A stretch of 64,000 nt of DNA from Caballeronia cordobensis (GCF_001544575.2 NZ_FCNY02000007.1:346343-410342); one strand, 5' to 3'. Positions 8,615 through 17,693 are shown, counted from the stretch's first letter. Numbers and translations are program-made. The notes: generated by a model from the sequence alone, not told the origin.

Positions 8615-9181
8615 ATGGCCATTGATCCAAGTTCGCACGACGTCGCCGACAAGGTCGAACGGCGCTGGGCGATTCTCGTACTCGCGATCGTCGTGGTGCT
8701 GGTCGCGATGGTCGTCTATACCGGCGTGCACTGGGCGATGATGCCGCCCTCGCGCGTCGAGACGGTGCGGCCGGAAACGCTGCACATATCGGGCGAATTC
8801 ATCGAAAGCAATCTCGGCAGCGCGCCCGAGGCGGACGGCTCGGTGACGGTGCGCATCGTCGCGCAGCAGTATTCGTTCACGCCGCAATGCCTCGTCGTGC
8901 CGGCGGGCGTGCCGGTCACGTTCCGCGCGACGAGCTCGGATGTGGTGCACGGCTTTCTCATCACCGATACGAACATCAATTCGATGCTGGAGCCGGGTTA
9001 CGTCTCGACCTTCAAGACGACCTTCGCCAAGCCCGGCGAGCATTTGATGCCGTGCCACGAGTTCTGCGGCACCGGGCATCAGAACATGTGGGCGCACGTG
9101 AAGGTGGTCGATCGCGCCGAATTCATGCAGATGGCCGACAAGCTGCCGGCCGATTCGCGGAGAGTCTCCTGTGTTCAATAG
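8615..9181 (+). CDS. Cytochrome c oxidase subunit II, CuA-binding
   Basis: 188 residues: a cytoplasmic N-terminus, one transmembrane helix (about residues 17-38), then a periplasmic cupredoxin domain. CuA ligands are visible: a histidine in 'SDVVHGFLI' and the block 'CHEFCGTGHQNMW' (two Cys, Glu, His, Met). One helix and short length are typical of ba3 (CbaB-like) subunit II rather than the two-helix aa3 form. The stop codon overlaps the start of subunit I by 11 bases, implying coupled translation. Confidence 0.9.
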   Translation: MAIDPSSHDVADKVERRWAILVLAIVVVLVAMVVYTGVHWAMMPPSRVETVRPETLHISGEFIESNLGSAPEADGSVTVRIVAQQYSFTPQCLVVPAGVPVTFRATSSDVVHGFLITDTNINSMLEPGYVSTFKTTFAKPGEHLMPCHEFCGTGHQNMWAHVKVVDRAEFMQMADKLPADSRRVSCVQ

Positions 9182-10796
9182 CAAGCGCCTCGTACTCGCG
9201 CATTTCTGGCTGGCGTTCGGCGCCTTCGGCGTCGCGCTCCTGCTCGGCGCATGGCAGATGCTCGTGCGCAGCCCGCTGCATCCGTGGCTGCAGAATCCGG
9301 AGCTTTACTATCGCTCGGTGACGGAGCACGGCACCGTCATGGGTTATGCGTTCCCGACGCTCGTCGCGATGGGCTTCGGCTACGCGGTGAGCGAGCTTGC
9401 GCTCAAGCGCCCGCTCGTGGGCCTGCGCTGGGCGTGGCTTGGCTTCTGGCTCGTCGCCATCGGCGCGGTGACGGCGACCGTGCCCGTCGCCATGGGCCTG
9501 GCCTCCGTGCTCTACACCTTTTATCCGCCGATGATCGGCAACGTCTTCTATTACGTCGGCGTCGTGTTCGTCGTGGTCGGCTCGTGGGTGTGGGTTGCGC
9601 TGATGTCGGTGAATCTTGCATCGTGGAAGCGCGCGAACCGTGGCAAGCCGATCCCGCTCGCGATGTTCGCAACGGTAGCGGGCGCGTATCTGTGGGGCTG
9701 GACGGCGGTGGGCGCGGCCATCGAAGTGATCTTCATGATCCTGCCCGTGGCGATCGGCTGGAAGACGACCATCGACGCTGGCCTTGCGCGCGTGTTCTTC
9801 TCGTGGACGCTGCACGCCATCGTGTATTTCTGGCTGATTCCGGCGTATATCGCGTACTACACGATCATTCCGCGCGCGATCGGCGGGCGTCTCTACAGCG
9901 ATGCGATGGCGCGCATCTCGTTCATCCTGTTCCTCGTGGTGTCGATGCCGATCGGCATTCACCATCTTTTCGCCGATCCGCAAGTGGGCTCGGGCTTCAA
10001 GTTCATGCATTCGGTGTTCACCGCGCTCGTCGCCGTGCCGACGTTCCTGACGGTGTTCACGATCTGCGCGTCGGTGGAGATCGCGGCGCGGCTGCGCGGC
10101 GGCAAGGGGCCGTTCGGCTGGATCAAGGCGCTGCCGTGGGATAACCCGATGATGCTCGCCGTCGCGTTTTCCTTTGTGATGCTCGGCTTCGGCGGCGCGG
10201 GCGGGCTCATCAACATGAGCTATCAGCTCGATTCGACCGTGCACAACACGCAATGGGTGACGGGCCACTTCCATCTGATATTCGCGGGCGCGATCGTCAT
10301 CATGTACTTCGTGATCGCCTACGACCTGTGGCCGCATCTGACGGGCCGCGCATTGCAGAGCGTGAAGCTGATGCGCTGGCAATTGTGGCTGTGGTTCATC
10401 GGCATGATCGTGCTGACGTTCCCGTGGCATTTCGTCGGTATTCTCGGGATGCCGCGGCGCATGGCGTTCTACGACTACACAGACCCGGCGATCGCGGCGC
10501 AGGCGCTTTCGGTGATCATTTCGGTGATCGGCGGATTCATTCTGGTGGTCTCGGCGGTGCTGTTTTTCATCGTGCTGATCAAGGGGCATCGCGCGCCGAA
10601 GATCGCGGTCGAGGAGTTTCGTTTCGCCCGTGCGGTGCATGAGCCGCGCAGCATTCCGGTGGCGTTGAACAGCTTCGCGCTGTGGCTCGTGCTGATGATC
10701 GGGCTCACGCTCGTCAACTACGGCTATCCGATTGCGCAGCTTATCGCGCGGTCTGACACGGCGGTGCCTGCGGTGCCGATCGGAGCGCAGCGATGA
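9171..10796 (+). CDS. B-family haem-copper oxidase subunit I
   Basis: 541 residues, about 13-14 membrane helices. Active-site residues are present: low-spin haem His in 'TEHGTVMGY', the CuB His with the cross-linking Tyr four residues on in 'WTLHAIVYFWLIPAY', the CuB pair in 'GIHHLFADP', and haem ligands in 'GHFHLIFAG'. The His-Tyr pair marks an oxygen reductase; NO reductases carry Glu in this region. The sequence pattern is that of ba3/CbaA-type enzymes, terminal O2 reductases usually with high oxygen affinity. The gene overlaps subunit II and the following cytochrome. Confidence 0.9.
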   Translation: MFNSKRLVLAHFWLAFGAFGVALLLGAWQMLVRSPLHPWLQNPELYYRSVTEHGTVMGYAFPTLVAMGFGYAVSELALKRPLVGLRWAWLGFWLVAIGAVTATVPVAMGLASVLYTFYPPMIGNVFYYVGVVFVVVGSWVWVALMSVNLASWKRANRGKPIPLAMFATVAGAYLWGWTAVGAAIEVIFMILPVAIGWKTTIDAGLARVFFSWTLHAIVYFWLIPAYIAYYTIIPRAIGGRLYSDAMARISFILFLVVSMPIGIHHLFADPQVGSGFKFMHSVFTALVAVPTFLTVFTICASVEIAARLRGGKGPFGWIKALPWDNPMMLAVAFSFVMLGFGGAGGLINMSYQLDSTVHNTQWVTGHFHLIFAGAIVIMYFVIAYDLWPHLTGRALQSVKLMRWQLWLWFIGMIVLTFPWHFVGILGMPRRMAFYDYTDPAIAAQALSVIISVIGGFILVVSAVLFFIVLIKGHRAPKIAVEEFRFARAVHEPRSIPVALNSFALWLVLMIGLTLVNYGYPIAQLIARSDTAVPAVPIGAQR

Positions 10797-11602
10797 GCGA
10801 TGAACGCCTTTTCACATTCCGCAACCGCTGGTTCACGGTCAGCGTGCTGGGGACGATTGCGATTGCGGTGGTATCGGCCTTGATCGGTTTCGTGTGGCTG
10901 CCATCGGTGCAGCGCGATGCGCAGTTCGCGGGCATCTGGAACGCGATCTGCAGCGCGGCCGGCGTGCCGCGTAGCTGGTATGCGGGCGACGAAGCGATCA
11001 TCGCACCGAAGGTGAAGCTCACGAGCGTCGAGGTCACGCCGCAATTGCTCGTCGAGGTGAACGCGAACTCGATCGGGCGCGGTGCGACGCTCGCCTTGCG
11101 CTGCACGATGTGTCATGGCGAGCGCGGCATGAGCGAGGCGAATTCGCCGAATCTCGCGGGGCAGTATGCGTCGGTGATCTACAAGCAGCTGATCGATTTT
11201 CAGAAGGGCGCGCGCACCAACGCGGTGATGTCGCCGATGGCGATGAACCTGTCCGATCAGGATATGCGCGATCTCGCGGCGTATTACGCGAGCCTGCCGC
11301 GGCCGCCTGCGCAACGCAAGGTGAGCGATTCGCTTGCGCCGCCGATTGTGGCGCATGGTGCGCCGATGCGTAATATCGCGCCGTGTGCGGCGTGTCATGG
11401 GGGGATTGATAACAAGGCTGGAAGTCCCTGGCTCGATGGGTTGCCGGCGGCTTATACCAAGGCGCAGTTGGTTGCGTTTGCCAATGGGACGCGGACGAAC
11501 GATATCAATGAGGTTATGCGCAATGTGGCGCGGAATATGACTGCTGGGGAGATCGATGCGGCGGCGATGTATTACGCGAGGGAGTTGAATTCGGGGAAGT
11601 GA
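10793..11602 (+). CDS. Membrane-anchored dihaem cytochrome c
   Basis: 269 residues; the start codon overlaps the subunit I stop codon (ATGA). An N-terminal transmembrane anchor (about residues 14-36, 'VSVLGTIAIAVVSALIGFVW') is followed by a periplasmic part with two haem motifs, CTMCH and CAACH, in c4-like halves. The conserved place at the end of the oxidase operon suggests that it is the immediate electron donor or a bound cytochrome subunit. The gene is followed within 20 bases by palindromic repeat A, which may end the transcript. Confidence 0.85.
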   Translation: MSDERLFTFRNRWFTVSVLGTIAIAVVSALIGFVWLPSVQRDAQFAGIWNAICSAAGVPRSWYAGDEAIIAPKVKLTSVEVTPQLLVEVNANSIGRGATLALRCTMCHGERGMSEANSPNLAGQYASVIYKQLIDFQKGARTNAVMSPMAMNLSDQDMRDLAAYYASLPRPPAQRKVSDSLAPPIVAHGAPMRNIAPCAACHGGIDNKAGSPWLDGLPAAYTKAQLVAFANGTRTNDINEVMRNVARNMTAGEIDAAAMYYARELNSGK

Positions 11603-11620
11603 GGGGGGTCTTTGATTTTG

Positions 11621-12225
11621 CCGGATCCCGTTTTCGTGGTGGTTTATTAGCACTGCCCCTCCCCGGGGCGGGGGTAACTTTCTTTGCTGCTGCAAAGAAA
11701 GTCACCAAAGAAAGCAGCTTTGTCACCGCCCGCGGTCACACGCAGTTTGGTCATTTTTCTCCTCGGGGAACGGCCCTCGCCTAAAGAGTGCCCTCGAAGG
11801 ACTAGTCGGGCTTGGATCGCGCACGGTCCGTCACATCGCGCCACTAATGAATTGGTACAGCCATTTCAAGTTCCAGCCCGCTTCGCGGCCGACGGGTTGA
11901 TCGGGTCTGCGAGTGCATTCGTGTTCGCTGGTTTCCCTTGCATACCCCACGGCAGCGCGTAGCGCTGTGCCGGAGCTATTTCGTGCTGCACCAGCGCGCT
12001 CAAAGTTATGGTTTGTCAGACCGTGCGCGATCCAAGCCGGGCTGATTCTTGAGGGCGACACTTAGGCGAGTGCCGCTGTGGGCTGGCAAGCATGGCCAAA
12101 CTGCGTGTGACCGCGGGCGGTGACAAAGCTGCTTTCTTTGGTGACTTTCTTTGCAGCAGCAAAGAAAGTTACCCCCGCCCCGGGGAGGGGCAGTGCTAAT
12201 AAACCCATACGAAAACGGGATCCGG
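11621..12225. repeat. Palindromic repeat copy A, about 605 bp
   Basis: The ends are inverted copies: CCGGATCCCGTTTTCGT at 11621 and its complement ending at 12225. The outer 133 bases on each side (11621-11753 and 12093-12225) are near-identical inverted repeats, and weaker inverted similarity continues inward (for example GGATCGCGCACGGTC and its complement). Within each arm lies an 11-bp perfect hairpin ACTTTCTTTGC-tgct-GCAAAGAAAGT. Short ORFs here (encoding FFAAAKKV) come from this hairpin and are not genes. No transposase. The element is inverted relative to copy B. Its complementary arms could form a long RNA hairpin downstream of the cytochrome operon. Confidence 0.9.
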
Positions 12226-12283
12226 CGACGAAACAAGCCCGCTAGAATGCGCTTCATAGCAAACAGCCGCCGAGCAGAACCCT

Positions 12284-12802
12284 ATGACCCCCCCCAAAAA
12301 AATCCGAAAAGAAACCGCAAAGGACATCTACGCGATCGAATCCCTGACGGCAAAGGCATTCCTCGAAATGCCCTATTCGAGCCACACAGAGCATTTCATC
12401 GTGAACGCATTACGCCGGGCGGGCCGTCTTACGCTATCGCTGGTCGCGATCGAAAGCGCAACCGACGAAATCCTCGGCCACATCGCAATCTCCCCCGTCT
12501 CCATCACAGGAAACGCAGCCGGCTGGTTTGGCCTCGGCCCGCTCTCGGTGACACCCGCGCGTCAACGCGAAGGCATTGGCAGCGCGTTGGTAAAAGAAGC
12601 GCTCAAACACCTGAAAAACGCAGACGCAGCAGGCTGCGTCGTACTCGGTGACCCAGACTACTACGCCCGTTTCGGTTTCAAGCCCGAAGCCGCGCTCATC
12701 CTTCCCGATGTGCCCGCCGAATACTTCCAGGCCATCGCGTTCAAAAAGAACATCCCTTCCGGAACCGTCACTTTCGACGAAGCCTTCGAAGCCCGCGCCT
12801 GA
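12284..12802 (+). CDS. GNAT family N-acetyltransferase
   Basis: 172 residues with the GNAT fold pattern: 'LGPLSVTPARQREGIGSALVKEAL' is the acetyl-CoA-binding motif A (R-x-x-G-x-G/A), followed by 'VVLGDPDYYARFGFKPE', typical of the YhbS-like subfamily. Cytoplasmic acetyl transfer to an unknown amine substrate is inferred. The gene begins 58 bases beyond repeat A; a TAGAAT -10-like hexamer lies at about 12243, close to the edge of the repeat. The ribosome-binding site is weak (GAGCAG). Confidence 0.85.
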   Translation: MTPPKKIRKETAKDIYAIESLTAKAFLEMPYSSHTEHFIVNALRRAGRLTLSLVAIESATDEILGHIAISPVSITGNAAGWFGLGPLSVTPARQREGIGSALVKEALKHLKNADAAGCVVLGDPDYYARFGFKPEAALILPDVPAEYFQAIAFKKNIPSGTVTFDEAFEARA

Positions 12803-12905
12803 CCCAATCGCCGCTAAGCCAAAAGGGGCTTCATTGCTCCATCAAAACGCTTTCTGTATCGTGGCCCAAGGAATGCTGAACGCCAAAGAAACGGAAACGC
12901 CCGAC

Positions 12906-13970
12906 ATGGAACCCCAACGCGAAGCCATAAAAACCGACGTATTGATCATAGGCGCAGGCCCCGTCGGCCTGTTCGCCGCCTTCGAGGCCGGCGTGATCGG
13001 CCTCACGTGCCAGATCGTCGATACCCTCGGGCGCATCGGCGGGCAGTGCATCGAGCTCTATCCCGACAAGCCCATCTACGACATTCCCGCGATTCCGTCA
13101 TGCACCGCGCGCGAGCTCGTCGATCGCCTGCTGGAGCAGATCCGCCCCTTCGACGTGCCCATTCATCTTGATCAACGCGTGCAATCCGTCGGGCAGCGCG
13201 AAGACGATCATCGCTGGACGATCGAAACCGAAAACGGCATGACGTTCGATGCCGCCGCGATCCTCATCGCCGCGGGCAACGGCGCCTTCGTGCCGCAGCG
13301 CCTGCAATTGCCGGAAGCGGCCGCGCTCGAAGACAAGGCCGTGCACTACAGCGTGTCGCGCGCGGCGGATTTCGCGGGCAAGGAGATCATCGTCGCGGGC
13401 GGCGGCGACTCCGCGCTCGACTGGGCGCTCGCGTTGAAGGACATCGCGAAAAAGCTCACGCTCGTGCATCGGCGCAACGGCTTTTCGGCGGCGGCGAACT
13501 CGGTGGCGACGATGAAGCGCGCAGTCGAAGCCGGCGAGATCGAGTTCGTCGTCGGCATGATTGAATCGCTCGATGCGCCCGATGGCGTCCTGCGCGGCGC
13601 GCGCATCAAGCAAGTGGAAGGCGCGACGGATATCCGCGTGGACAAGATCGTCGCGCTCTACGGCCTCGTCTCGGAACTGGGACCGATCGCGACATGGAAT
13701 CTCGACGTGCGCGGCGGGCGCATCGAAGTGGATACGTCGAACTATGAATCGTCGCGGCCCGGCATTTTCGCGGTCGGCGATATCGCGAACTATCCGAACA
13801 AGCAGAAGCTCATCCTGTCGGGCTTTCACGAGGCATCGCTCGCGCTGCGCAAGGCCTATGCGTATGCGTATCCCGAGAAAAAGCGCGTGCACGTGCATTC
13901 GAGTTACGACGCCAAGCTCGCCGAGCGTGTGAACGCCGCGCACGCCGCCGACGGCGCCGACGGCGCATAA
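12906..13970 (+). CDS. Ferredoxin-NADP(+) reductase, thioredoxin-reductase type
   Basis: About 354 residues. An N-terminal FAD-binding Rossmann motif 'DVLIIGAGPVGLFAAFEAG', the 'GRIGGQC' segment, an NAD(P) motif 'IIVAGGGDSALDWALAL' and the C-terminal FAD motif 'GIFAVGDIANYP' identify the TrxR-like ferredoxin/flavodoxin-NADP reductase family (YumC type). The CxxC redox pair of true thioredoxin reductase is absent. The start at 12906 is taken by comparison with the family; ATG 12873 is possible but its ribosome-binding site is too close. The frame can be extended upstream into the acetyltransferase gene, but that part is non-coding. Confidence 0.88.
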   Translation: MEPQREAIKTDVLIIGAGPVGLFAAFEAGVIGLTCQIVDTLGRIGGQCIELYPDKPIYDIPAIPSCTARELVDRLLEQIRPFDVPIHLDQRVQSVGQREDDHRWTIETENGMTFDAAAILIAAGNGAFVPQRLQLPEAAALEDKAVHYSVSRAADFAGKEIIVAGGGDSALDWALALKDIAKKLTLVHRRNGFSAAANSVATMKRAVEAGEIEFVVGMIESLDAPDGVLRGARIKQVEGATDIRVDKIVALYGLVSELGPIATWNLDVRGGRIEVDTSNYESSRPGIFAVGDIANYPNKQKLILSGFHEASLALRKAYAYAYPEKKRVHVHSSYDAKLAERVNAAHAADGADGA

Positions 13971-13977
13971 GCCAGGC

Positions 13978-14688
13978 GTGATCGCACGCCTCATCGCGTG
14001 GCTGTTGCTGGCGTCGCTCGCCGGCGCGATCGCGTTCGGCTATGCGGTGTATTCGAAGCGCATCGCCGTGCCGGAACGCTACGATCCGTTCGCGCCGCTC
14101 GACGTGCGCGCGCCGCAAGGTCCGCTCACCCGCCTCAAGCTATGGCGCGCGATGCACGATGCGAAACTGTGCGACGCGGCGCTCGCGCGTTCCGGGCTCG
14201 TCTATCGCGCCATGGCCGATGCGACCGGGCAGGGCGGCTGTGAGTTGAACGACGTGGTGCGCATCACGCAGTCAGAGGACCTGCGCTTCAGTTCGCCGTT
14301 TCTCGCGACATGCCCGCTCGCGCTCGGCCTCGCGTATTTCGAGCATCAGTATCTTCAGACCGCGGCGCTCGAAACCTTCGGCGCACGCGTCACGCGCATC
14401 GAGCACGTGGGCAGCTATGCGTGCCGCAACGTCAATCACCAGCAGGACGCGGCGCTGAGCCAGCACGCGAGCGCGAACGCGATCGACCTGACGGGCTTTG
14501 TGCTCGATGACGGACGACGCATCACGCTGGCGCGCTGGGACGATGCATCGTCGCTCGACGGACAGTTCCTGCGACGCGTCCACGAAGGCGCGTGCCGTTC
14601 GTTCGACACGACGCTGGGCCCCGACTACAACGCGCTTCACAAAACGCACTTTCATGTCGACATGGGCCCATACCGCGTCTGCCGCTGA
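13978..14688 (+). CDS. Extensin-like C-terminal domain protein
   Basis: 236 residues, GTG start 7 bases after the preceding stop codon. One N-terminal transmembrane helix (residues 2-22) anchors a periplasmic domain with the family's cysteines and the motifs 'HASANAIDLTGF' and 'HFHVDMGPYRVCR', characteristic of the extensin-like C-terminal family. The H-x(6)-D and HxH pattern resembles zinc peptidases of the D-Ala-D-Ala/MepA type, so a cell-wall function is plausible but inferred. Confidence 0.8.
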   Translation: MIARLIAWLLLASLAGAIAFGYAVYSKRIAVPERYDPFAPLDVRAPQGPLTRLKLWRAMHDAKLCDAALARSGLVYRAMADATGQGGCELNDVVRITQSEDLRFSSPFLATCPLALGLAYFEHQYLQTAALETFGARVTRIEHVGSYACRNVNHQQDAALSQHASANAIDLTGFVLDDGRRITLARWDDASSLDGQFLRRVHEGACRSFDTTLGPDYNALHKTHFHVDMGPYRVCR

Positions 14689-14689
14689 A

Positions 14690-15379
14690 TCACGCGTGAT
14701 GATGCGCCGGATTGCGGCACGTCGAATGATCGTGAGGCTGATCGTTCCACGCCGAGCCGAGAATGATGCTGCAGAAGTTCAGGCGCTTGTAGTTCGGGTC
14801 CTTCAGCGCGAGCACATCGGCTTTGACGTTGCCGAACGTCGACAAGGGCTTGTTTTGCGTGCCTTTGGCGAACGCATCGATGATGCTCTCCTTGAAGTTC
14901 GCCTCGCGCGGATGCGCGGCCACCACGAGGCGGCGCTGATCCGCGCTGAACTCGTCGTAGGCGAGGCCGAGCACGTCCATCTCGACGCCCGCCGTGACCA
15001 GCGCGACCACCGGCTTTTTGTACTGCGGAATGCCGGGCGTCGTATGCAGCGCGATCGCGTCCCATACCTGCTCGATCTCGACTTCGCCGATGCCATGCTG
15101 GCGCAGGAAATCGCGCGCGGCGTTCGCGCCATCGACCTCGAAGCGATCGTGCGCGCTGCTATAGGCTTCGGTCAGCCCCATGTCGTGGAACATCGCGCCG
15201 ATATACAGCAGCTCCGGGTCGTACTGCAATTGCTTGCGCTCGCCCGCGAGCGCGCCGAACAGGAAGACGCGGCGCGAATGGTGATAGAGCAGGTCGGGCT
15301 CGGTGTCGCGCACGAGTTGCGTGGCTTCGCGCGCGAGTTGACTGTCGGGAATCCTGATGCCTGCAATGATTTCGCTCAT
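14690..15379 (-). CDS. HD-domain phosphohydrolase
   Basis: 229 residues. HD superfamily metal ligands are visible: His in 'LYHHSRRVFLFG', the HD pair in 'GAMFHDMGL', and a late Asp in the helical region. Such proteins hydrolyse phosphomonoesters or nucleotides; the group with 'LFGALAGER..YDPELLYIGAMFHDMG' includes cyanamide-hydratase-like HD proteins. The C-terminus ends in a His-rich tail (HHHA). Convergent with the extensin-like gene (1 base apart) and divergent from the GlxA-type regulator. Substrate unknown. Confidence 0.75.
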   Translation of the reverse strand: MSEIIAGIRIPDSQLAREATQLVRDTEPDLLYHHSRRVFLFGALAGERKQLQYDPELLYIGAMFHDMGLTEAYSSAHDRFEVDGANAARDFLRQHGIGEVEIEQVWDAIALHTTPGIPQYKKPVVALVTAGVEMDVLGLAYDEFSADQRRLVVAAHPREANFKESIIDAFAKGTQNKPLSTFGNVKADVLALKDPNYKRLNFCSIILGSAWNDQPHDHSTCRNPAHHHA

Positions 15380-15578
15380 GAGTATGGCTCCGTAATGTTG
15401 ATCGGTGGATCGGGCGTCCGGAGACGCGAATGCCTGTGCGTTGCTAAAATCGCGCAGCGCGTCGGATGCTTATCAGTCTCGTCAAAACGCCCTGGCAGCT
15501 CAATCGGAACGACGCGTCGAAGCCTGCCAAGCGCACGCCGTCTCCTGCCACGCGAGCCCAACACGGACATTCACGCCG

Positions 15579-16547
15579 ATGCGCACAGTTGCAATCGCAA
15601 TCTTTCAGGGCGTGCAGGCGCTCGATGTCGCCGGTCCCGTCGATGTCTTCGCGGAAGCGAACGGTTTCATCGCTGCGTCGGAGGCCTACGAGATCGCACT
15701 CGTCGGGCCTGAGGAGCGCATCGTGCGCGCATCCAACGGCACGCGGCTCGTCGCGGACCTGAGCTTCGACGAAGCCAGCGCGCGCTACGGCACGGCGCTC
15801 GTCGCGGGCGGCCCGACTCTTCCCGTCGATGCGCCCGATCCGCGCCTGAACGCGTGGCTCACCGATATCGCGTCGCGCTGCGCCCGCTATGGCTCGATCT
15901 GCACGGGCGCGTTCGCGCTCGGTCACGCGGGCCTGCTCGACGACCGCGACGTGACCACGCACTGGCAGGACGCGCCGCGTCTCGCCGAACGCTTTCCGCG
16001 CGCGCGCGTCGAACTGGACCGCATCTACATGCGCGATGGCAATCTCGTCACGTCGGCGGGCGTGACGGCGGGCATCGACGTGGCGCTCGCGCTCGTCGCC
16101 GAGGATCACGGCGCGCAGGTCGCGCTCGCGGTGGCGAAGCGCCTTGTGGTGTTTGCGCAGCGGCGCGGCGGCCAGTCGCAGTTCAGCCCGTACCTCAGCG
16201 CGCCCGCCGATGAAACCTCGCCGGTCGCGAAGGTGCAGGCCTACGTGATGGAGCACATCGGCGAACGGCTCTCGGTGGCGCGGCTGGCGGGCGTCGCCGG
16301 CATGAGCGAGCGCAATTTCGCGCGCGCCTTCGTGCAACTCGCGCAGATGACGCCGCATGAATTCGTCGAACGTGCGCGCGTCGACGCGGCCCGAAACATG
16401 CTCGAAAGTAGCGACACGCCGTTGAAAACCGTCGCGTTCGACTGCGGCTTCGGCACGGCGGACCGCATGCGGCTCGTGTTCGCGCGGCGGCTCGGCGTGT
16501 CGCCGAACGACTATCGGCTGAGTTTTCGCACCCGCTTTACGAAGTGA
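15579..16547 (+). CDS. GlxA family AraC-type transcriptional regulator
   Basis: 322 residues. An N-terminal DJ-1/PfpI-like amidotransferase-fold domain (residues 1-190; nucleophile-elbow sequence 'YGSICTGAFALG') is fused to a C-terminal AraC double helix-turn-helix ('LSVARLAGVAGMSERNFARAF' and 'LKTVAFDCGFGTADRMRLVFARRLG'). This is the GlxA/FtrA regulator architecture. Targets are unknown; the divergent HD hydrolase gene is a candidate. Upstream in-frame codons lack a ribosome-binding site. Confidence 0.88.
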   Translation: MRTVAIAIFQGVQALDVAGPVDVFAEANGFIAASEAYEIALVGPEERIVRASNGTRLVADLSFDEASARYGTALVAGGPTLPVDAPDPRLNAWLTDIASRCARYGSICTGAFALGHAGLLDDRDVTTHWQDAPRLAERFPRARVELDRIYMRDGNLVTSAGVTAGIDVALALVAEDHGAQVALAVAKRLVVFAQRRGGQSQFSPYLSAPADETSPVAKVQAYVMEHIGERLSVARLAGVAGMSERNFARAFVQLAQMTPHEFVERARVDAARNMLESSDTPLKTVAFDCGFGTADRMRLVFARRLGVSPNDYRLSFRTRFTK

Positions 16548-16662
16548 CCGGAGCGCTCGCGCGCCGACGCATCACGGCGGGTTCGCTAAAATTCAAGATG
16601 AACGCGGCACGTGCGGCAGTGCGCGCGCCGCAGAATCCACCCTCGACATATCGGAACAGCGA

Positions 16663-17169
16663 ATGACGAAACAACAGACCGCCATGCAGGATCCCTACGA
16701 ACGACGCGCGTTGCTGCTGCATCTGGGCGATGTGCTGGAGACGGTGTTTTGCCTGAGCCAATGCGCCGATGAATACGCGAGCATCGGCGAGGCGGTAAAG
16801 GGCAACGATGCGCTCGCGGGCTTCACGCTGCTCGGCTTCGTCGACGAGAAGATGACGCCGCGCGATTTCATCCGTCGCGCGTCGGGCGCGTTTTTCGTCT
16901 GGCCGAAAGGTTTGCTCGACGAAACGCTGAATCGCCCGATGCTCGCGAACACGGTCAAGCACGATCTCTTCGCGGACAACGCGACGGGCTGGGACGCGTA
17001 CAGGACAGAGCGGCAGCGCGACGTGCCGTGGTTCGGCGAAGATCTTCCCGAAAGCGCGCAAAGCGCGGCGCCCGCGCACGAAGCCGAGACGCCTGCGCCT
17101 GCGGCCAAGCCGGGCAAGAAGTCACGCTATGCAACGTGGCCGTGGCCCGACAAACCAGCCGGGGCGTAA
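16663..17169 (+). CDS. Conserved hypothetical protein, 168 aa
   Basis: A soluble protein without a signal peptide. Residues 10-125 are a compact mixed domain ('RRALLLHLGDVLETVFCLSQCADEYASIG'), and the last 45 residues are an Ala/Pro-rich linker ending in a basic 'KPGKKSRYATWPWPDKP' tail. I do not recognise a named family. A TAAAAT -10-like hexamer lies about 65 bases upstream. Codon use is like the neighbours, so the gene looks native. Confidence 0.6.
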   Translation: MTKQQTAMQDPYERRALLLHLGDVLETVFCLSQCADEYASIGEAVKGNDALAGFTLLGFVDEKMTPRDFIRRASGAFFVWPKGLLDETLNRPMLANTVKHDLFADNATGWDAYRTERQRDVPWFGEDLPESAQSAAPAHEAETPAPAAKPGKKSRYATWPWPDKPAGA

Positions 17170-17178
17170 CCGGCGGCG

Positions 17179-17490
17179 CTACTGCTTCTTGCTCATGCCG
17201 CTCGCGCCCGCATCGAAGCCGAGTCCGTTCGGCCGGTCGGGCTTCGCGCCCTTGCCCGCCGACGTTTCGCCCGGCCGTGTCTTCAACGCATCGCTCGCGT
17301 TGGCCGCCGCCGCGGCGGGCGGCGTGACGTTCTTCTCCGAGTACGCGGGCGTGCTGTCGTATTCGAGCTTGTTCGGTTTTTGCGGCGCTTGCTGAGCGCT
17401 GGCCACGACGGCGAGCGTGCCGCCGAGCAGGATCGCCGCCATGCGCCCGAGTGCGCCGGATGTGCCGAATGCGCCAAGTTTGGGTCTCAT
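17179..17490 (-). CDS. Secreted hypothetical protein, 103 aa
   Basis: ATG at 17490 has a strong GGGAGG ribosome-binding site. The first 39 residues form a long signal peptide ('GRMAAILLGGTLAVVASAQQ', predicted cut after ASA). The mature part (about 64 residues) is hydrophilic, Lys/Pro/Ala-rich and probably disordered, ending in KKQ. No recognised domain; location inferred periplasmic. Convergent with the preceding hypothetical gene, 9 bases apart. Confidence 0.6.
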   Translation of the reverse strand: MRPKLGAFGTSGALGRMAAILLGGTLAVVASAQQAPQKPNKLEYDSTPAYSEKNVTPPAAAAANASDALKTRPGETSAGKGAKPDRPNGLGFDAGASGMSKKQ

Positions 17491-17693
17491 CGGTTGCCTC
17501 CCATTTGTTCTGCACTTTCCCCTTGATTTAGCAAGGCGCGGACCCGCATTCGGACGGCTTGCGTACACGTTGCTTGTCGGCGCGCAAGCTCGCGGCATGC
17601 GAGTGTGCACGCGCACGGACGGCTTGACTGCCATCAAAGGCGGCATGCAACGCGGCCGGGACAATTCTCGTTTTTAACGTGGGAACGATAGAA

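Noticed and set aside
9171..10796. Oxidase subunit I as a nitric oxide reductase, given the NO-related neighbours
   Set aside because: The CuB His with Tyr four residues later is present, as in O2 reductases, and subunit II has a CuA site.
12151..12651. 166-codon ORF starting MQQQRKLPPP
   Set aside because: Begins in repeat A and overlaps the acetyltransferase gene in another frame.
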